From: Limnochorda sp. L945t
Lineage (GTDB): Bacteria; Bacillota; Limnochordia; Limnochordales; Geochordaceae
Reading direction: 5' to 3'
NCBI RefSeq assembly: GCF_035593305.1
Contig: NZ_CP141615.1
Location: 2,263,722 to 2,327,721, forward strand
Length of the DNA stretch: 64,000 nt
The notes beneath the pieces were generated by a model. The model searched no databases and was not told where the DNA came from. It worked only from the letters and a program-made list of their open reading frames with translations. The position numbers and the translations under genes are program-made. Shown piece after piece: positions 7,806 to 15,596 of the stretch. Position 1 is the first letter of the stretch. Each line of letters begins with the position of its first letter.

Positions 7806-10148
7806 TCAAGAGCTCTTGCCGGGTTGGGCCGATGCGGCCCGGGCCGTCACCCCGCCGCCGGCCACGGTTCGCTCCGGCATGCGTACCAGCAACGCCGCCA
7901 GAGGAAACAGCGTGGCGGCGGCGGACACCAGCATGGTCATGGCCAGGAGCGCTCCCAGCACCGCCACGGCCCGGAAGTCGGAGAAGACCAGCACGGCAAA
8001 GCCGGCGGCAAGGCTGAGGGCGTTGGTCAGGATCGCCCGGCCCGTGCTGGCCGCGGTCACCGCCAGGGCTTCCACCGGTGGCCGGCCGGCCGTGCGTTCC
8101 TGCCGGAACCGGCTCATCATCTGGATGCCGAAGTCCACTCCGACACCGATGGTGATGCTCGCGATCATGGTGGTCGCCACGTCCAGGGCGATGCCGCCGT
8201 ACCCCATCAGCCCGAATTGCAGCACGACGGTCAGCACGAGCGGCACGAGCGCGAGAAGGCCGACCAGCCATGACCGCATCAACAGGCCGACGATGATGCC
8301 CACGACGACGAAGGAGATGGCCAGGCTCTGGAGCAGACTCGGAATGAACCGGTCCAGCAGCCGGATGACGAGCTGCGGAATGCCGACCACCGACACCCTG
8401 GCCGGTGTCCCGGCAAAGGCCAGCTGGCTTTGCACCTCTACCTCCTGCACGATGCGCTTGATCTGCTGGGTGGGAACCGTGGCGATGCGGGTGAAAAGCC
8501 GCGCCTTCGAGTAGTCGTAGTTGACCAGTTGATCGAGCCCGCTGCCGCCCTGCAAAGCAAACAGAAGCAGTTCCTGAGCGACGGCTTGGCGGCTATCCGG
8601 AACGCGCAAGGCCGCCGGCTCGTCGCCGTTCAGCGCCCGGTTGACTTCTCGCACCACGTCCACGACGGACTGGCTGTGGCCCACGTTGGGCAGGGCGTCC
8701 AGGCTCTGTTGGAGCCTCTCCAGGCGCTCGAGCACGGCCGGATCTTTCACGCCGTCCGGGGTACCCGTATCGACCACGATGGTGAGGGGATTGGTGCCCC
8801 CGAAGTGTTGCTCGACGGCCCGCGTCCCTCTCACGACGGGACTGTCCGGCCGGAAGTACTCGAGAAAGTTGGTCTCGACCCGGACGCGAGGGATCCCGAG
8901 GGCAGCGACCACGAGGAGCAGGCTGCTCAGCCCCACGATGCCCAGGCCTGCGGGCCGGGCCATGGCGGAGGCCAGCTGCGCCATCCACCTGTCGAAGGTG
9001 CCCCAGGCCCCTGCCGAGTCGGCGGGCCGCGGCTGCGCTGCCGCCCGCAGTTCTCGCAGACTCAGGATGGCCGGGATGGCCACCAAGGTGGCCAGGAGGG
9101 AGAACAAGATACCCAATGCCGTGAACAGCCCGAACTCCTTGACCGGCTGGACGAAGGAGGTCGCCAGCGAGGCGAAGCCGACCGCGTCCGTGAGCGAGAC
9201 CATCACCAGAGGAGCGTTGAGCGCCGTCATCGCGCGCTCAACCGCCTCCGGGTGTTGCAGCCCTTCCCGGCGCCCCTCCTGGTAGCGACCCAGGACATAG
9301 ATGGTACTGGCGCTGCCTACCACCACCAGCATCACGGGCAGCACCGACGAGACGATGGAGAGGTGGTAGCCCAGGGCTGCCATCAGGCCCAGGGTCCAGA
9401 CGAGGCTCAGCAACACCGGTACCATTGGCAGCACCAGGGCCGCCGCCGTCCGGAAGCTCACGTAGAAACTGCCCAACACCACCGCGACGGCCAGGGGAAA
9501 GAGCACCTCCAGGTCTCGGCGGATGCTCCGCGTGCCGACATAGGCCAGAAAGGGCTCCCCCACCACGTCGATCGACTCGGGGCCCTGCTCCCGCGCAACC
9601 AGCGCCTCGATTTGCGGGCCTGTCGTTCGGGAGAACTCGTCGTTGAAGGCGAAACCCGGCTCCAGCGTGACGACGATGGCCAGGGCGCGGCCATCTGGCG
9701 ATATGAGCGAGTCGGCCAGGGGGCTGGTCAGGAACCGGGCCTTGAACTGGGCCACTTCGTCCGGAGTGGACGGAGGGGCGGTGACCACGGGTTGGATCTC
9801 CATCCCGGACTCGGTTGCGCGCACCAGCTCCACGTCCAGCGGGGACGTCACAGTGTCCACACCCGGGATCTCCCGCAGCGCCTCGGCGAGCCGCCCCACC
9901 TTTTGCAGGGTCGACACGGTGTACACGTCGGGAGCCCTGAGGACCACCATCACCAGGTCCTGCGAACCGAACTCGTCGGTGACGGCGTCGAGCGCCCGAA
10001 GGGCCGGGTCGTCTCTCGGCACCATCGACCGCAGGTCACTCGAGATGTGGAGCTTCGGTAAGAATGCGGCGAAAACCAGGGTCACCGCGAGCAACGCCCC
10101 AAGGACGGGACGCGGATGCTTCAACACCAACCGCGTGACGACCGCCAC
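7806..10148 (-). CDS. RND superfamily (MMPL) lipid/hydrophobe exporter
   Basis: Inner-membrane proton-driven transporter of the MMPL/HpnN branch (COG1033). About 780 residues with two tandem halves, each one helix, a large external loop (about 30-220 and 425-605), then five helices. The motifs GVGVDFGIQMMSRFRQER in the second half and VGSASTIYVLGRYQE in the first are the conserved TM4/TM5 regions. A GGGAGG is directly adjacent to ATG 10157, so GTG 10148 with 9-nt spacing is preferred. First gene of the RND, LolA-like, beta-barrel operon; the TetR-type palindrome lies 78-95 bp upstream. The likely cargo is a membrane lipid, since a patatin phospholipase is encoded in the partner operon (inference). 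Confidence 0.85.
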   Translation of the reverse strand: MAVVTRLVLKHPRPVLGALLAVTLVFAAFLPKLHISSDLRSMVPRDDPALRALDAVTDEFGSQDLVMVVLRAPDVYTVSTLQKVGRLAEALREIPGVDTVTSPLDVELVRATESGMEIQPVVTAPPSTPDEVAQFKARFLTSPLADSLISPDGRALAIVVTLEPGFAFNDEFSRTTGPQIEALVAREQGPESIDVVGEPFLAYVGTRSIRRDLEVLFPLAVAVVLGSFYVSFRTAAALVLPMVPVLLSLVWTLGLMAALGYHLSIVSSVLPVMLVVVGSASTIYVLGRYQEGRREGLQHPEAVERAMTALNAPLVMVSLTDAVGFASLATSFVQPVKEFGLFTALGILFSLLATLVAIPAILSLRELRAAAQPRPADSAGAWGTFDRWMAQLASAMARPAGLGIVGLSSLLLVVAALGIPRVRVETNFLEYFRPDSPVVRGTRAVEQHFGGTNPLTIVVDTGTPDGVKDPAVLERLERLQQSLDALPNVGHSQSVVDVVREVNRALNGDEPAALRVPDSRQAVAQELLLFALQGGSGLDQLVNYDYSKARLFTRIATVPTQQIKRIVQEVEVQSQLAFAGTPARVSVVGIPQLVIRLLDRFIPSLLQSLAISFVVVGIIVGLLMRSWLVGLLALVPLVLTVVLQFGLMGYGGIALDVATTMIASITIGVGVDFGIQMMSRFRQERTAGRPPVEALAVTAASTGRAILTNALSLAAGFAVLVFSDFRAVAVLGALLAMTMLVSAAATLFPLAALLVRMPERTVAGGGVTARAASAQPGKSS

Positions 10149-10225
10149 GATCCCCATCCTCCCGTGATCGGTGTCGTACCGGCGCGCCGGTGGCCACCGG
10201 TCCGCCGCGCGCAGGTGAGCACAAC

Positions 10226-10243
10226 GATTCGGACGACCGATTC
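10226..10243. promoter_or_regulatory. Candidate TetR operator upstream of the RND operon
   Basis: GATTCGG-ACGA-CCGATTC is an 18-bp imperfect palindrome (6 of 7 arm positions pair). Its core TCGGACGACCGA (10229-10240) is identical to the core at 11879-11890 in the tetR promoter. It overlaps the 3' end of the patatin gene and the candidate RND promoter. Confidence 0.6.
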
Positions 10244-10269
10244 ATATGCGCGAAGGGAGCGTATGTCCC
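10241..10269 (-). promoter_or_regulatory. Candidate promoter of the RND operon
   Basis: On the minus strand, GGGACA (10269-10264), 17 nt, TATGAA (10246-10241). Both hexamers match consensus at four of six positions. The -10 overlaps the palindrome at 10226-10243, as expected for a repressed promoter inside the end of the patatin gene. Confidence 0.35.
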
Positions 10270-11249
10270 CCCGCCATCCCTGAGGCCGATGCCTCCTCGA
10301 ACAGTTCGCTGAGACGGGGCCAGGCGTCCTCGACGGCCATGCGCCCGGCCTGCACGCCCTCGGCCCAGCGCAGGAACTGGTGGCCGTGCATGCCCTCCAC
10401 CGCCGGGCGGATGAGCACGTCCGGGTGTCCGTCGTCGCCGGCATCCGTAGTCCCCTGGAGCCGGACCGCCACCTCCAGGCTGCGCCCCACCACGTTCCAG
10501 AAGCTCATGCGGTCCGCCGGTGCTTGGTCGATGAAAAACCTTACAGGCACCTTGCGCCGCCATTCTCGGGCCTGGGGGGTAACCCGCCCGTAAGCATGCT
10601 TGAGGCGCCGTGCCAGCCTTCCCCACACGTCGTGCCGGGAACGGATGTCCACGCCGATGACCACTTCGGCTCCCCATGCCCTGGCGGCCCGCACGGGTAA
10701 GAGCTCGACCAGACCGCCGTCCACCAGCCACCGGCTCCCGTACCGAACGGGTGAAAGCAGGCCGGGGACCGCGATGCTCGCCCGCACCGCGTCGACCAGC
10801 GGTCCGGAGGAAAGCACCACAGGTTCGCCGTCCGGCAGGGCCGTGGCCACCACCACGAGACGCTTGGGAAGATCCTCGAACCGCAGCTCGCCGAACAGCG
10901 CCTCGAGGAACGCCTCGATCCGCCGGCCCTGGACAACCCCTCCGTCCAGACCGGGGTCCGCCATGCGCAGGAGCCTGCGCCAGGAGAGAGAGGCGGCAAA
11001 GCCCTCGAGCCGGTCGAGACGCCCCGCGGCATAAGCGGCACCGACCAGCGCACCGATGCTCGTCCCCGCCACGACGTCGATGGGGATCCCGCGGCGTTGG
11101 AGCTCCCTCAGCACGCCGATGTGGGCTGCGCCCCGGGCAGCCCCGCCCCCCAAGGCGACGCCGACGACCGGCCCGGGGTGAAGGGCAAGCGCAGCGGGCG
11201 ATCCGGGAACCGAGCCCCGGAGCACACCTTTGAAGTGGTCGACCGGCAT
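10242..11249 (-). CDS. Patatin-like phospholipase (RssA/NTE family)
   Basis: Serine acyl hydrolase acting on phospholipids or other acyl esters. 335 residues. The oxyanion loop is LGGGAARGAAHIGVL (about residues 33-47), the nucleophile elbow is GTSIG (serine near 64) and the catalytic aspartate is in VDGGL (near 177), so the Ser-Asp dyad is complete. No signal peptide is seen, so it acts in the cytoplasm or on the inner leaflet. ATG at 11249 shares one base with the TAA of tetR (TAATG), so it is translated with the regulator. The pairing of a TetR-controlled lipase with an RND/LolA-like export operon suggests membrane lipid repair or turnover. Confidence 0.88.
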   Translation of the reverse strand: MPVDHFKGVLRGSVPGSPAALALHPGPVVGVALGGGAARGAAHIGVLRELQRRGIPIDVVAGTSIGALVGAAYAAGRLDRLEGFAASLSWRRLLRMADPGLDGGVVQGRRIEAFLEALFGELRFEDLPKRLVVVATALPDGEPVVLSSGPLVDAVRASIAVPGLLSPVRYGSRWLVDGGLVELLPVRAARAWGAEVVIGVDIRSRHDVWGRLARRLKHAYGRVTPQAREWRRKVPVRFFIDQAPADRMSFWNVVGRSLEVAVRLQGTTDAGDDGHPDVLIRPAVEGMHGHQFLRWAEGVQAGRMAVEDAWPRLSELFEEASASGMAGGHTLPSRI

Positions 11250-11857
11250 TACGACGTGCCCACCGCCACCAGCAGCTCCTCGAACCACACCGGCTGCTCG
11301 GTCTTGCCCGTCTCGTCGGTCTCCATCAGCACCTGAAGCGCCAGGCCGTACAGGGTCGCCACGAAGATGCGCCCCAGGGTTTGGGGCGACAGGCCGGCCA
11401 GCCGGGAGCGTAGCGTCCCGGCCGATGGCGCTTGCCACAAGCCGGCAAACCGGCTGGCCGCCTCGTCGGCCACCTCCTCGAACAGCCGGCGAAGTTGGCG
11501 ACGCACCTCCGCGTCGTGGAAGGCGAGACTGCTGAAGTCGAACAAGAGCCGGAACCATCCGGGGTCTTCCCGGAGCTTTGCGCGAACCATCCGCACCAGC
11601 CCGTTGAGGCGCTGGTCGGCGCTGAGTTGGCCGAGCCAGCTCACCACCTCCTGCAGGTGCTGCTCGGTGGTACGCCGCATGACTTCGATGAACAGGCGCT
11701 CTTTGGACTGGAAGTAGTAGTGGAGCTGGCTCAGCGCCACCCCTGCTTCCCTGGCGATCTGGCGCATGGAGACCGCCGCATATCCCTCTCGGGCCAGGCA
11801 CCGGTACGCCGCGTCGAGAATCGTAGCGCTGGTATCCTCACGGGAACTTGCCCGCAT
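11249..11857 (-). CDS. TetR/AcrR family repressor
   Basis: 202-residue transcription factor. The N-terminal helix-turn-helix spans about residues 10-55: TILDAAYRCLAREGYAAVSM, then RQIAREAGVALSQLHYYFQSKERLF, the recognition helix and the YYF(K/S)KE motif typical of TetR proteins. The C-terminal part is the ligand and dimer domain (about 60-200). First gene of a two-gene operon with the patatin gene. Its own promoter carries a palindrome that also lies before the RND operon, so it most likely represses itself, the lipase and the RND module. Hydrophobic effectors are common in the family; the ligand here is unknown. Confidence 0.92.
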   Translation of the reverse strand: MRASSREDTSATILDAAYRCLAREGYAAVSMRQIAREAGVALSQLHYYFQSKERLFIEVMRRTTEQHLQEVVSWLGQLSADQRLNGLVRMVRAKLREDPGWFRLLFDFSSLAFHDAEVRRQLRRLFEEVADEAASRFAGLWQAPSAGTLRSRLAGLSPQTLGRIFVATLYGLALQVLMETDETGKTEQPVWFEELLVAVGTS

Positions 11858-11875
11858 GGCCTTCTCCCACCCTTT

Positions 11876-11893
11876 TGGTCGGACGACCGACTT
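11876..11893. promoter_or_regulatory. Candidate TetR autoregulatory operator
   Basis: TGGTCGG-ACGA-CCGACTT surrounds the perfect inverted repeat GGTCG-GA-CGACC (11877-11888). It starts 3 bp downstream of the tetR -10 box, so a bound repressor would block initiation. It shares the 12-nt core TCGGACGACCGA with 10229-10240. Confidence 0.65.
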
Positions 11894-11895
11894 GC

Positions 11896-11924
11896 ATTAT
11901 AGTGGCGGCGCTCGCGGCGCGCAA
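11896..11924 (-). promoter_or_regulatory. tetR-patatin promoter
   Basis: On the minus strand, TTGCGC (11924-11919), a 17-nt spacer and a perfect TATAAT (11901-11896). The predicted start falls in the palindrome at 11876-11893, about 30 nt before the tetR ATG. Confidence 0.65.
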
Positions 11925-12075
11925 GAACAGGCCCCTGGAAAGCACGACCAGCTCGCGCATCGCCCGGCCGTCCGAGCCTGAGAGGAGCGCCGGAAAACCG
12001 GTGGTTGTCAAGGAGGAAACCGGGCCATCATCACTAATACGAGTCATCACTGTAACCGTATCCAGGGGCGCGGGG

Positions 12076-12207
12076 GTGGCTCGGGTGGGCAAGGCAGCGG
12101 CAGAGGTGTTCGAGCGGGCTTGCGACCTGCTCGTGTCCCGCCGGGACCACTACGAGGCAGCGTACCGGGAGGAGGCCTTCCCCCGACCCGAGGGGCAGAG
12201 CGGCTGA
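12076..12207 (+). CDS. Short reading frame resembling the N-terminus of acyl-CoA synthetases
   Basis: A 43-codon frame from GTG 12076 reads KAAAEVFERACDLLVSRRDHYEAAYRE before stopping. That helix pattern resembles the first helix of medium-chain acyl-CoA synthetases, where it continues into the FRWP...FNWALD segment; here it breaks after EEAF. It could be a small coupled protein, or a remnant of the N-terminus of a second synthetase. It lies 36 bp before the acyl-CoA synthetase gene on the same strand. A perfect AAGGAGG at about 12010 has no start codon nearby. The rest of 11902-12075 shows no gene and no clear plus-strand promoter. Confidence 0.3.
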   Translation: MARVGKAAAEVFERACDLLVSRRDHYEAAYREEAFPRPEGQSG

Positions 12208-12208
12208 G

Positions 12209-12232
12209 AAGTTACCGGGAAAGTTACCGGGA
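12209..12232 (+). repeat. Perfect tandem 12-mer containing the ribosome-binding site
   Basis: AAGTTACCGGGA occurs twice in direct succession (12209-12220, 12221-12232). The second copy runs into GGGAGG, the ribosome-binding site of the downstream gene, 9 nt from its GTG. Confidence 0.8.
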
Positions 12233-12243
12233 GGTAGAGCGCG

Positions 12244-14160
12244 GTGGAAGTGATCGCTCCGACCGTGAAGCGCTGGCTGAAGGACGCCGAGGAGGACCCC
12301 GAGGGTTTCTGGGCGAAGGCCGCGGAGCAGTTGCACTGGTTCCGCAAGTGGGACCGGACCTACGAGAGCACGCCTCCGACGTTTCGCTGGTTCGTGGGAG
12401 GCCTCACCAACCTGAGCTACAACGCGGTGGACTACCACGTGCTGCGGGGTCGGGGTGGCCACGCGGCCCTCATTGCGGAAACCGAACGGGGCGAGCGCCG
12501 GGTCTACACGTACGCCCATCTCCAGCATGGCATCCGGTGCCTGGCTGCAGCGCTGCGGGGGCTCGGGGTGAGGCGCGGCGATCGGGTGGCCATCTACATG
12601 CCCACCGGCGCCGAAGCCATCATGGCCATGCTCGCGGCGGCGCGCATCGGGGCCGTCCACCTGGTGGTCTTCGCGGGTTTCGGCAGCCGGGCGCTCGCCG
12701 AACGCATGCGGCTCGGCGGCGCCAGGGTATTGCTCACCGCAGACGTTACCTGGCGCAAGGGCCGGGAGGTCCCTCTCTGGGACATCGTCCAGGAGGCCCT
12801 GGCCGTTCCCGACTCGCCCGTCGAGAAGGTCGTCGTGCTGCGCCGTAGCCCGAGGCCCATCGAGTTGAGGCCCGGGCGAGACCTGCTCTGGGAGGAGTTC
12901 GTCGAGCAGGGCAAGGGCCGGCCGGACGTCCACGAGCTCATGGAGTCCAACGAGCCGGCCTACATCCTGGCGACCTCCGGTACCACCGCGCAGCCGAAGC
13001 TGGCCGTCCACAGCCACGGCGGGTACCAGGTCTACATCCGCAGCATGGCGCAGTGGGCCTTCGGCCTTTCCCCGCAGGACGTGTGGTGGTCGACGTCCGA
13101 CATCGGGTGGGTGGTCGGGCACAGCTATATCGTCTATGCTCCGCTGCTCGTGGGCTGTACGACCATCGCGTACGAAGGTGCCCTGGACCACCCGGGGCCC
13201 GAGACCTTCTACCGCATCATCGAGGAGAACCGGGTCACCGGGGTGTTCACCGCACCCACGGCCGTGCGCCTGTTGATGCGTTACGGCACCGGTCCGGCCC
13301 GCGCGTTCGACCTGAGCACGGTGCAACGGCTCTTTTCGGCCGGCGAAGTCCTCAACGCGCCCGCCTGGGAGTGGCTCCAGAAGGACGTGTTCGGCGACCG
13401 CGTGCCGGTCATCGACCACTGGTGGCAAACGGAGACAGGCGGGCCCGTCATCGGTAATCCCTACGGCCTCGGCATGCTGCCCATCAAGCCGGGCTCGGCG
13501 GGACTGCCCCTGCCGGGTACCTCGGCCGAGGTGCGTACGATCGAGGGCAAGCGTTGCGAACCGGGCGAAAAGGGCATCGTGGTGATCCCACGCCCGTTCC
13601 CCGGCCTGACGCCCACCCTGTGGGGTGACCCCGAACGGTACGGGCGCGACTACTGGCAGGTGATCCCACACGTCTACTTCACCGGAGACGCCGCGTACGT
13701 GGATGAGGACGGCTACTTCTACTTCAGCGGCCGCGCCGACGAGATCATCAAGATCGCCGGGCACCGCATCGGTACCATCGAGGTGGAGACCGCGTTCTTG
13801 CGCCACCCCGCCGTGGCGGAAGCGGGGGTCACGGGCCGTCCGGACGAGCTGCGCGGCGAGGTCATCTCGGCGTTCGTGGTGCTCAAGGCCGGCCACGAGC
13901 CGTCCGACGGCCTCCGGCAGGAGCTGCTCCAGACGGTTCGCCAGGAGCTCGGCCCCATCGCCGTGATCGGAGAGATCCACTTCGTCAAGGCTCTGCCCAA
14001 GACCCGCAGCGGCAAGATCATGCGGCGGGTCTTCAAGGCCGTCATCCTGGGACGGGACCCGGGCGACATCTCCACCATTGAAGATATAGGATCGGTGGAG
14101 GAAGCCCGCGCCGCATGGCAGGCCATGCGGGCCGAACTCAAGGCGACCGGTAGCGACTGA
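12244..14160 (+). CDS. Acetyl/propionyl-CoA synthetase-type AMP-forming acyl-CoA ligase
   Basis: Activates a short carboxylic acid to its CoA thioester through an acyl-adenylate. 638 residues. Motifs: ATSGTTAQPK (P-loop, near 239-248), WWQTETGG (A5), YFTGDAAYVDEDGYFYFSGRADEIIK (A7/A8) and PKTRSGKIMRR with the catalytic, acetylation-regulated lysine near the C-terminus. Start is GTG 12244 after GGGAGG. It is followed by prpD- and prpC-like genes at 30 and 26 bp. I therefore read it as propionate (or similar acid) activation for the 2-methylcitrate route, though acetate is possible because the WWQTETGG block is also seen in acetate enzymes. Family is certain, substrate inferred. Confidence 0.88.
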   Translation: MEVIAPTVKRWLKDAEEDPEGFWAKAAEQLHWFRKWDRTYESTPPTFRWFVGGLTNLSYNAVDYHVLRGRGGHAALIAETERGERRVYTYAHLQHGIRCLAAALRGLGVRRGDRVAIYMPTGAEAIMAMLAAARIGAVHLVVFAGFGSRALAERMRLGGARVLLTADVTWRKGREVPLWDIVQEALAVPDSPVEKVVVLRRSPRPIELRPGRDLLWEEFVEQGKGRPDVHELMESNEPAYILATSGTTAQPKLAVHSHGGYQVYIRSMAQWAFGLSPQDVWWSTSDIGWVVGHSYIVYAPLLVGCTTIAYEGALDHPGPETFYRIIEENRVTGVFTAPTAVRLLMRYGTGPARAFDLSTVQRLFSAGEVLNAPAWEWLQKDVFGDRVPVIDHWWQTETGGPVIGNPYGLGMLPIKPGSAGLPLPGTSAEVRTIEGKRCEPGEKGIVVIPRPFPGLTPTLWGDPERYGRDYWQVIPHVYFTGDAAYVDEDGYFYFSGRADEIIKIAGHRIGTIEVETAFLRHPAVAEAGVTGRPDELRGEVISAFVVLKAGHEPSDGLRQELLQTVRQELGPIAVIGEIHFVKALPKTRSGKIMRRVFKAVILGRDPGDISTIEDIGSVEEARAAWQAMRAELKATGSD

Positions 14161-14190
14161 CCCGGTGGCCGTCGCAGGGGGCACTCGAGC

Positions 14191-15570
14191 ATGAGCGACC
14201 GCTTCAGCCGGATAATGGGCGAGTATGCCGCTTCGGTGCGCTGGGAAGATCTCCCACCGGAGACCGTCCACGAAGTGAAGCGCAGGCTGCTGGACTCGGT
14301 TGGGGTGGCCATGGCGGCCTTCACCGAAGACAGCCCGAAGGCCGCCCGCGCCTACGCCTACGAATGGCCGGTCACCTCGGGGGCGACCCTGTGGGGCACG
14401 GCGTTCATCGCTCCGGCCGACGTGGCCGCCTTTGCCAACGGGGTGATGGTGCGCTATCTCGACTTCAACGACACGTACCTCTCGAAGGAGCCGCTCCACC
14501 CGAGCGATGTGATCCCACCGCTCTTCGCCGTGGCGGAGTGGCGCGGCGTCGCACCGAGGGAGTTCGTCACCGCCGTGGCGGTGGCCTACGAGATCGGGGT
14601 CAACCTGTGCGATGCGGCGAGCCTCCGCCGGTACGGATGGGATCACGTCAACTACGTCGGCATCGCGACCGCGGCAGCCGCCGGCCGCCTGCTGGGACTC
14701 TCCGTGGAACAGATCGAGCACGCCATCTCGCTGGTGGCCGTCCCCCATGCGGCGATGCGCCAGACCCGGGCGGGAGAGCTCTCCATGTGGAAGGGCGCAG
14801 CGGCCGCCAACTCCGCCCGCAACGCCGTCTTCGCGACCGTACTGGCGTCCAAGGGGATGACGGGGCCGTTCCAGCCCTTTGCCGGCGAGATGGGCTTCTT
14901 CCGGCAGCTGCTCGCCGGAGAGACGTTCGACGAAGCGGCGCTGGCTTCGCTGGTCGAAAAGCGCCCGCCGCGGCGCATTTGCGACACCTACGTCAAGTTC
15001 TGGCCGGTGGAGTACCACGCCCAAAGTGCCGTCGACGCGGCACTCCAGCTTCGCACCGAGATCGGCGACCCGAGCCGCATCGCCTCCATCCACATCGACA
15101 CGTTCAAGGCGGCCTACGAGATCATCGCCAAAGATCCCGAGAAGTGGGAGCCGAGGACCCGGGAGACGGCAGACCACTCGTTGCCGTACGCCGTCGTAGC
15201 GGCGCTGTTGGATGGGCAGGTGACCCGGAGATCCTTCTCCCGCGAACGTATCGCCGACCCCACGCTCCGCAAGATCTTGAAAGAGCACACCACTCTCCAG
15301 GAAGACCCGGAGCTCACCCGGGGCTACCCCGAGGGGATCCCCAACCGCATTCGGGTCATGACCGTCGATCGCGAGGAGTTCGTGCGCGAGGTCCGCTTCC
15401 CGAGGGGCCATGCGCGCAACCCCATGACGGACGAGGAAGTCGTCCAAAAGTTCCGTCTCAACGTCGAGGAGGCGTTCAGCCCTGCGCAAGCGGACCTCGT
15501 CATCGACTTCGTCTTCGGCCTCGAGCGGCAAACAGCCCTCGAGGACCTGGCGGGCCTGCTGCGACTGTGA
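14191..15570 (+). CDS. prpD: MmgE/PrpD family protein (2-methylcitrate dehydratase-like)
   Basis: Dehydratase converting 2-methylcitrate to 2-methyl-cis-aconitate in propionate oxidation. 459 residues, close to the usual length. It has family hallmarks: VRYLDFNDTYLSKEPLHPSDVIPPLFAVAEW near residues 90-120, the helical core around AAAGRLLGLSVEQIEHAISLV, MWKGAAAANSARNAVFA, and KFWPVEYHAQSAVDAAL in the second domain. ATG at 14191 is followed directly by typical sequence. Second gene of a three-gene plus-strand operon with a CoA ligase and a citrate/methylcitrate synthase. PrpD and the related decarboxylase IdsEpi/CAD proteins share this fold, so PrpD is chosen from context. Confidence 0.85.
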   Translation: MSDRFSRIMGEYAASVRWEDLPPETVHEVKRRLLDSVGVAMAAFTEDSPKAARAYAYEWPVTSGATLWGTAFIAPADVAAFANGVMVRYLDFNDTYLSKEPLHPSDVIPPLFAVAEWRGVAPREFVTAVAVAYEIGVNLCDAASLRRYGWDHVNYVGIATAAAAGRLLGLSVEQIEHAISLVAVPHAAMRQTRAGELSMWKGAAAANSARNAVFATVLASKGMTGPFQPFAGEMGFFRQLLAGETFDEAALASLVEKRPPRRICDTYVKFWPVEYHAQSAVDAALQLRTEIGDPSRIASIHIDTFKAAYEIIAKDPEKWEPRTRETADHSLPYAVVAALLDGQVTRRSFSRERIADPTLRKILKEHTTLQEDPELTRGYPEGIPNRIRVMTVDREEFVREVRFPRGHARNPMTDEEVVQKFRLNVEEAFSPAQADLVIDFVFGLERQTALEDLAGLLRL

Positions 15571-15596
15571 GAACGTAGCACAGGGGGGCTTTACCG

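Noticed and set aside
8430-10061. A 543-codon plus-strand frame opposite the RND gene
   Set aside because: It is histidine- and arginine-rich antisense sequence without family features.
12008-12016. Perfect AAGGAGG as a ribosome-binding site
   Set aside because: No ATG, GTG or TTG occurs at a usable distance downstream in any frame that continues as a convincing gene.
12034-15531. A 1165-codon open frame on the minus strand
   Set aside because: It lies antisense to the acyl-CoA ligase and prpD genes and has no family motifs. Long antisense frames are expected at this GC content.
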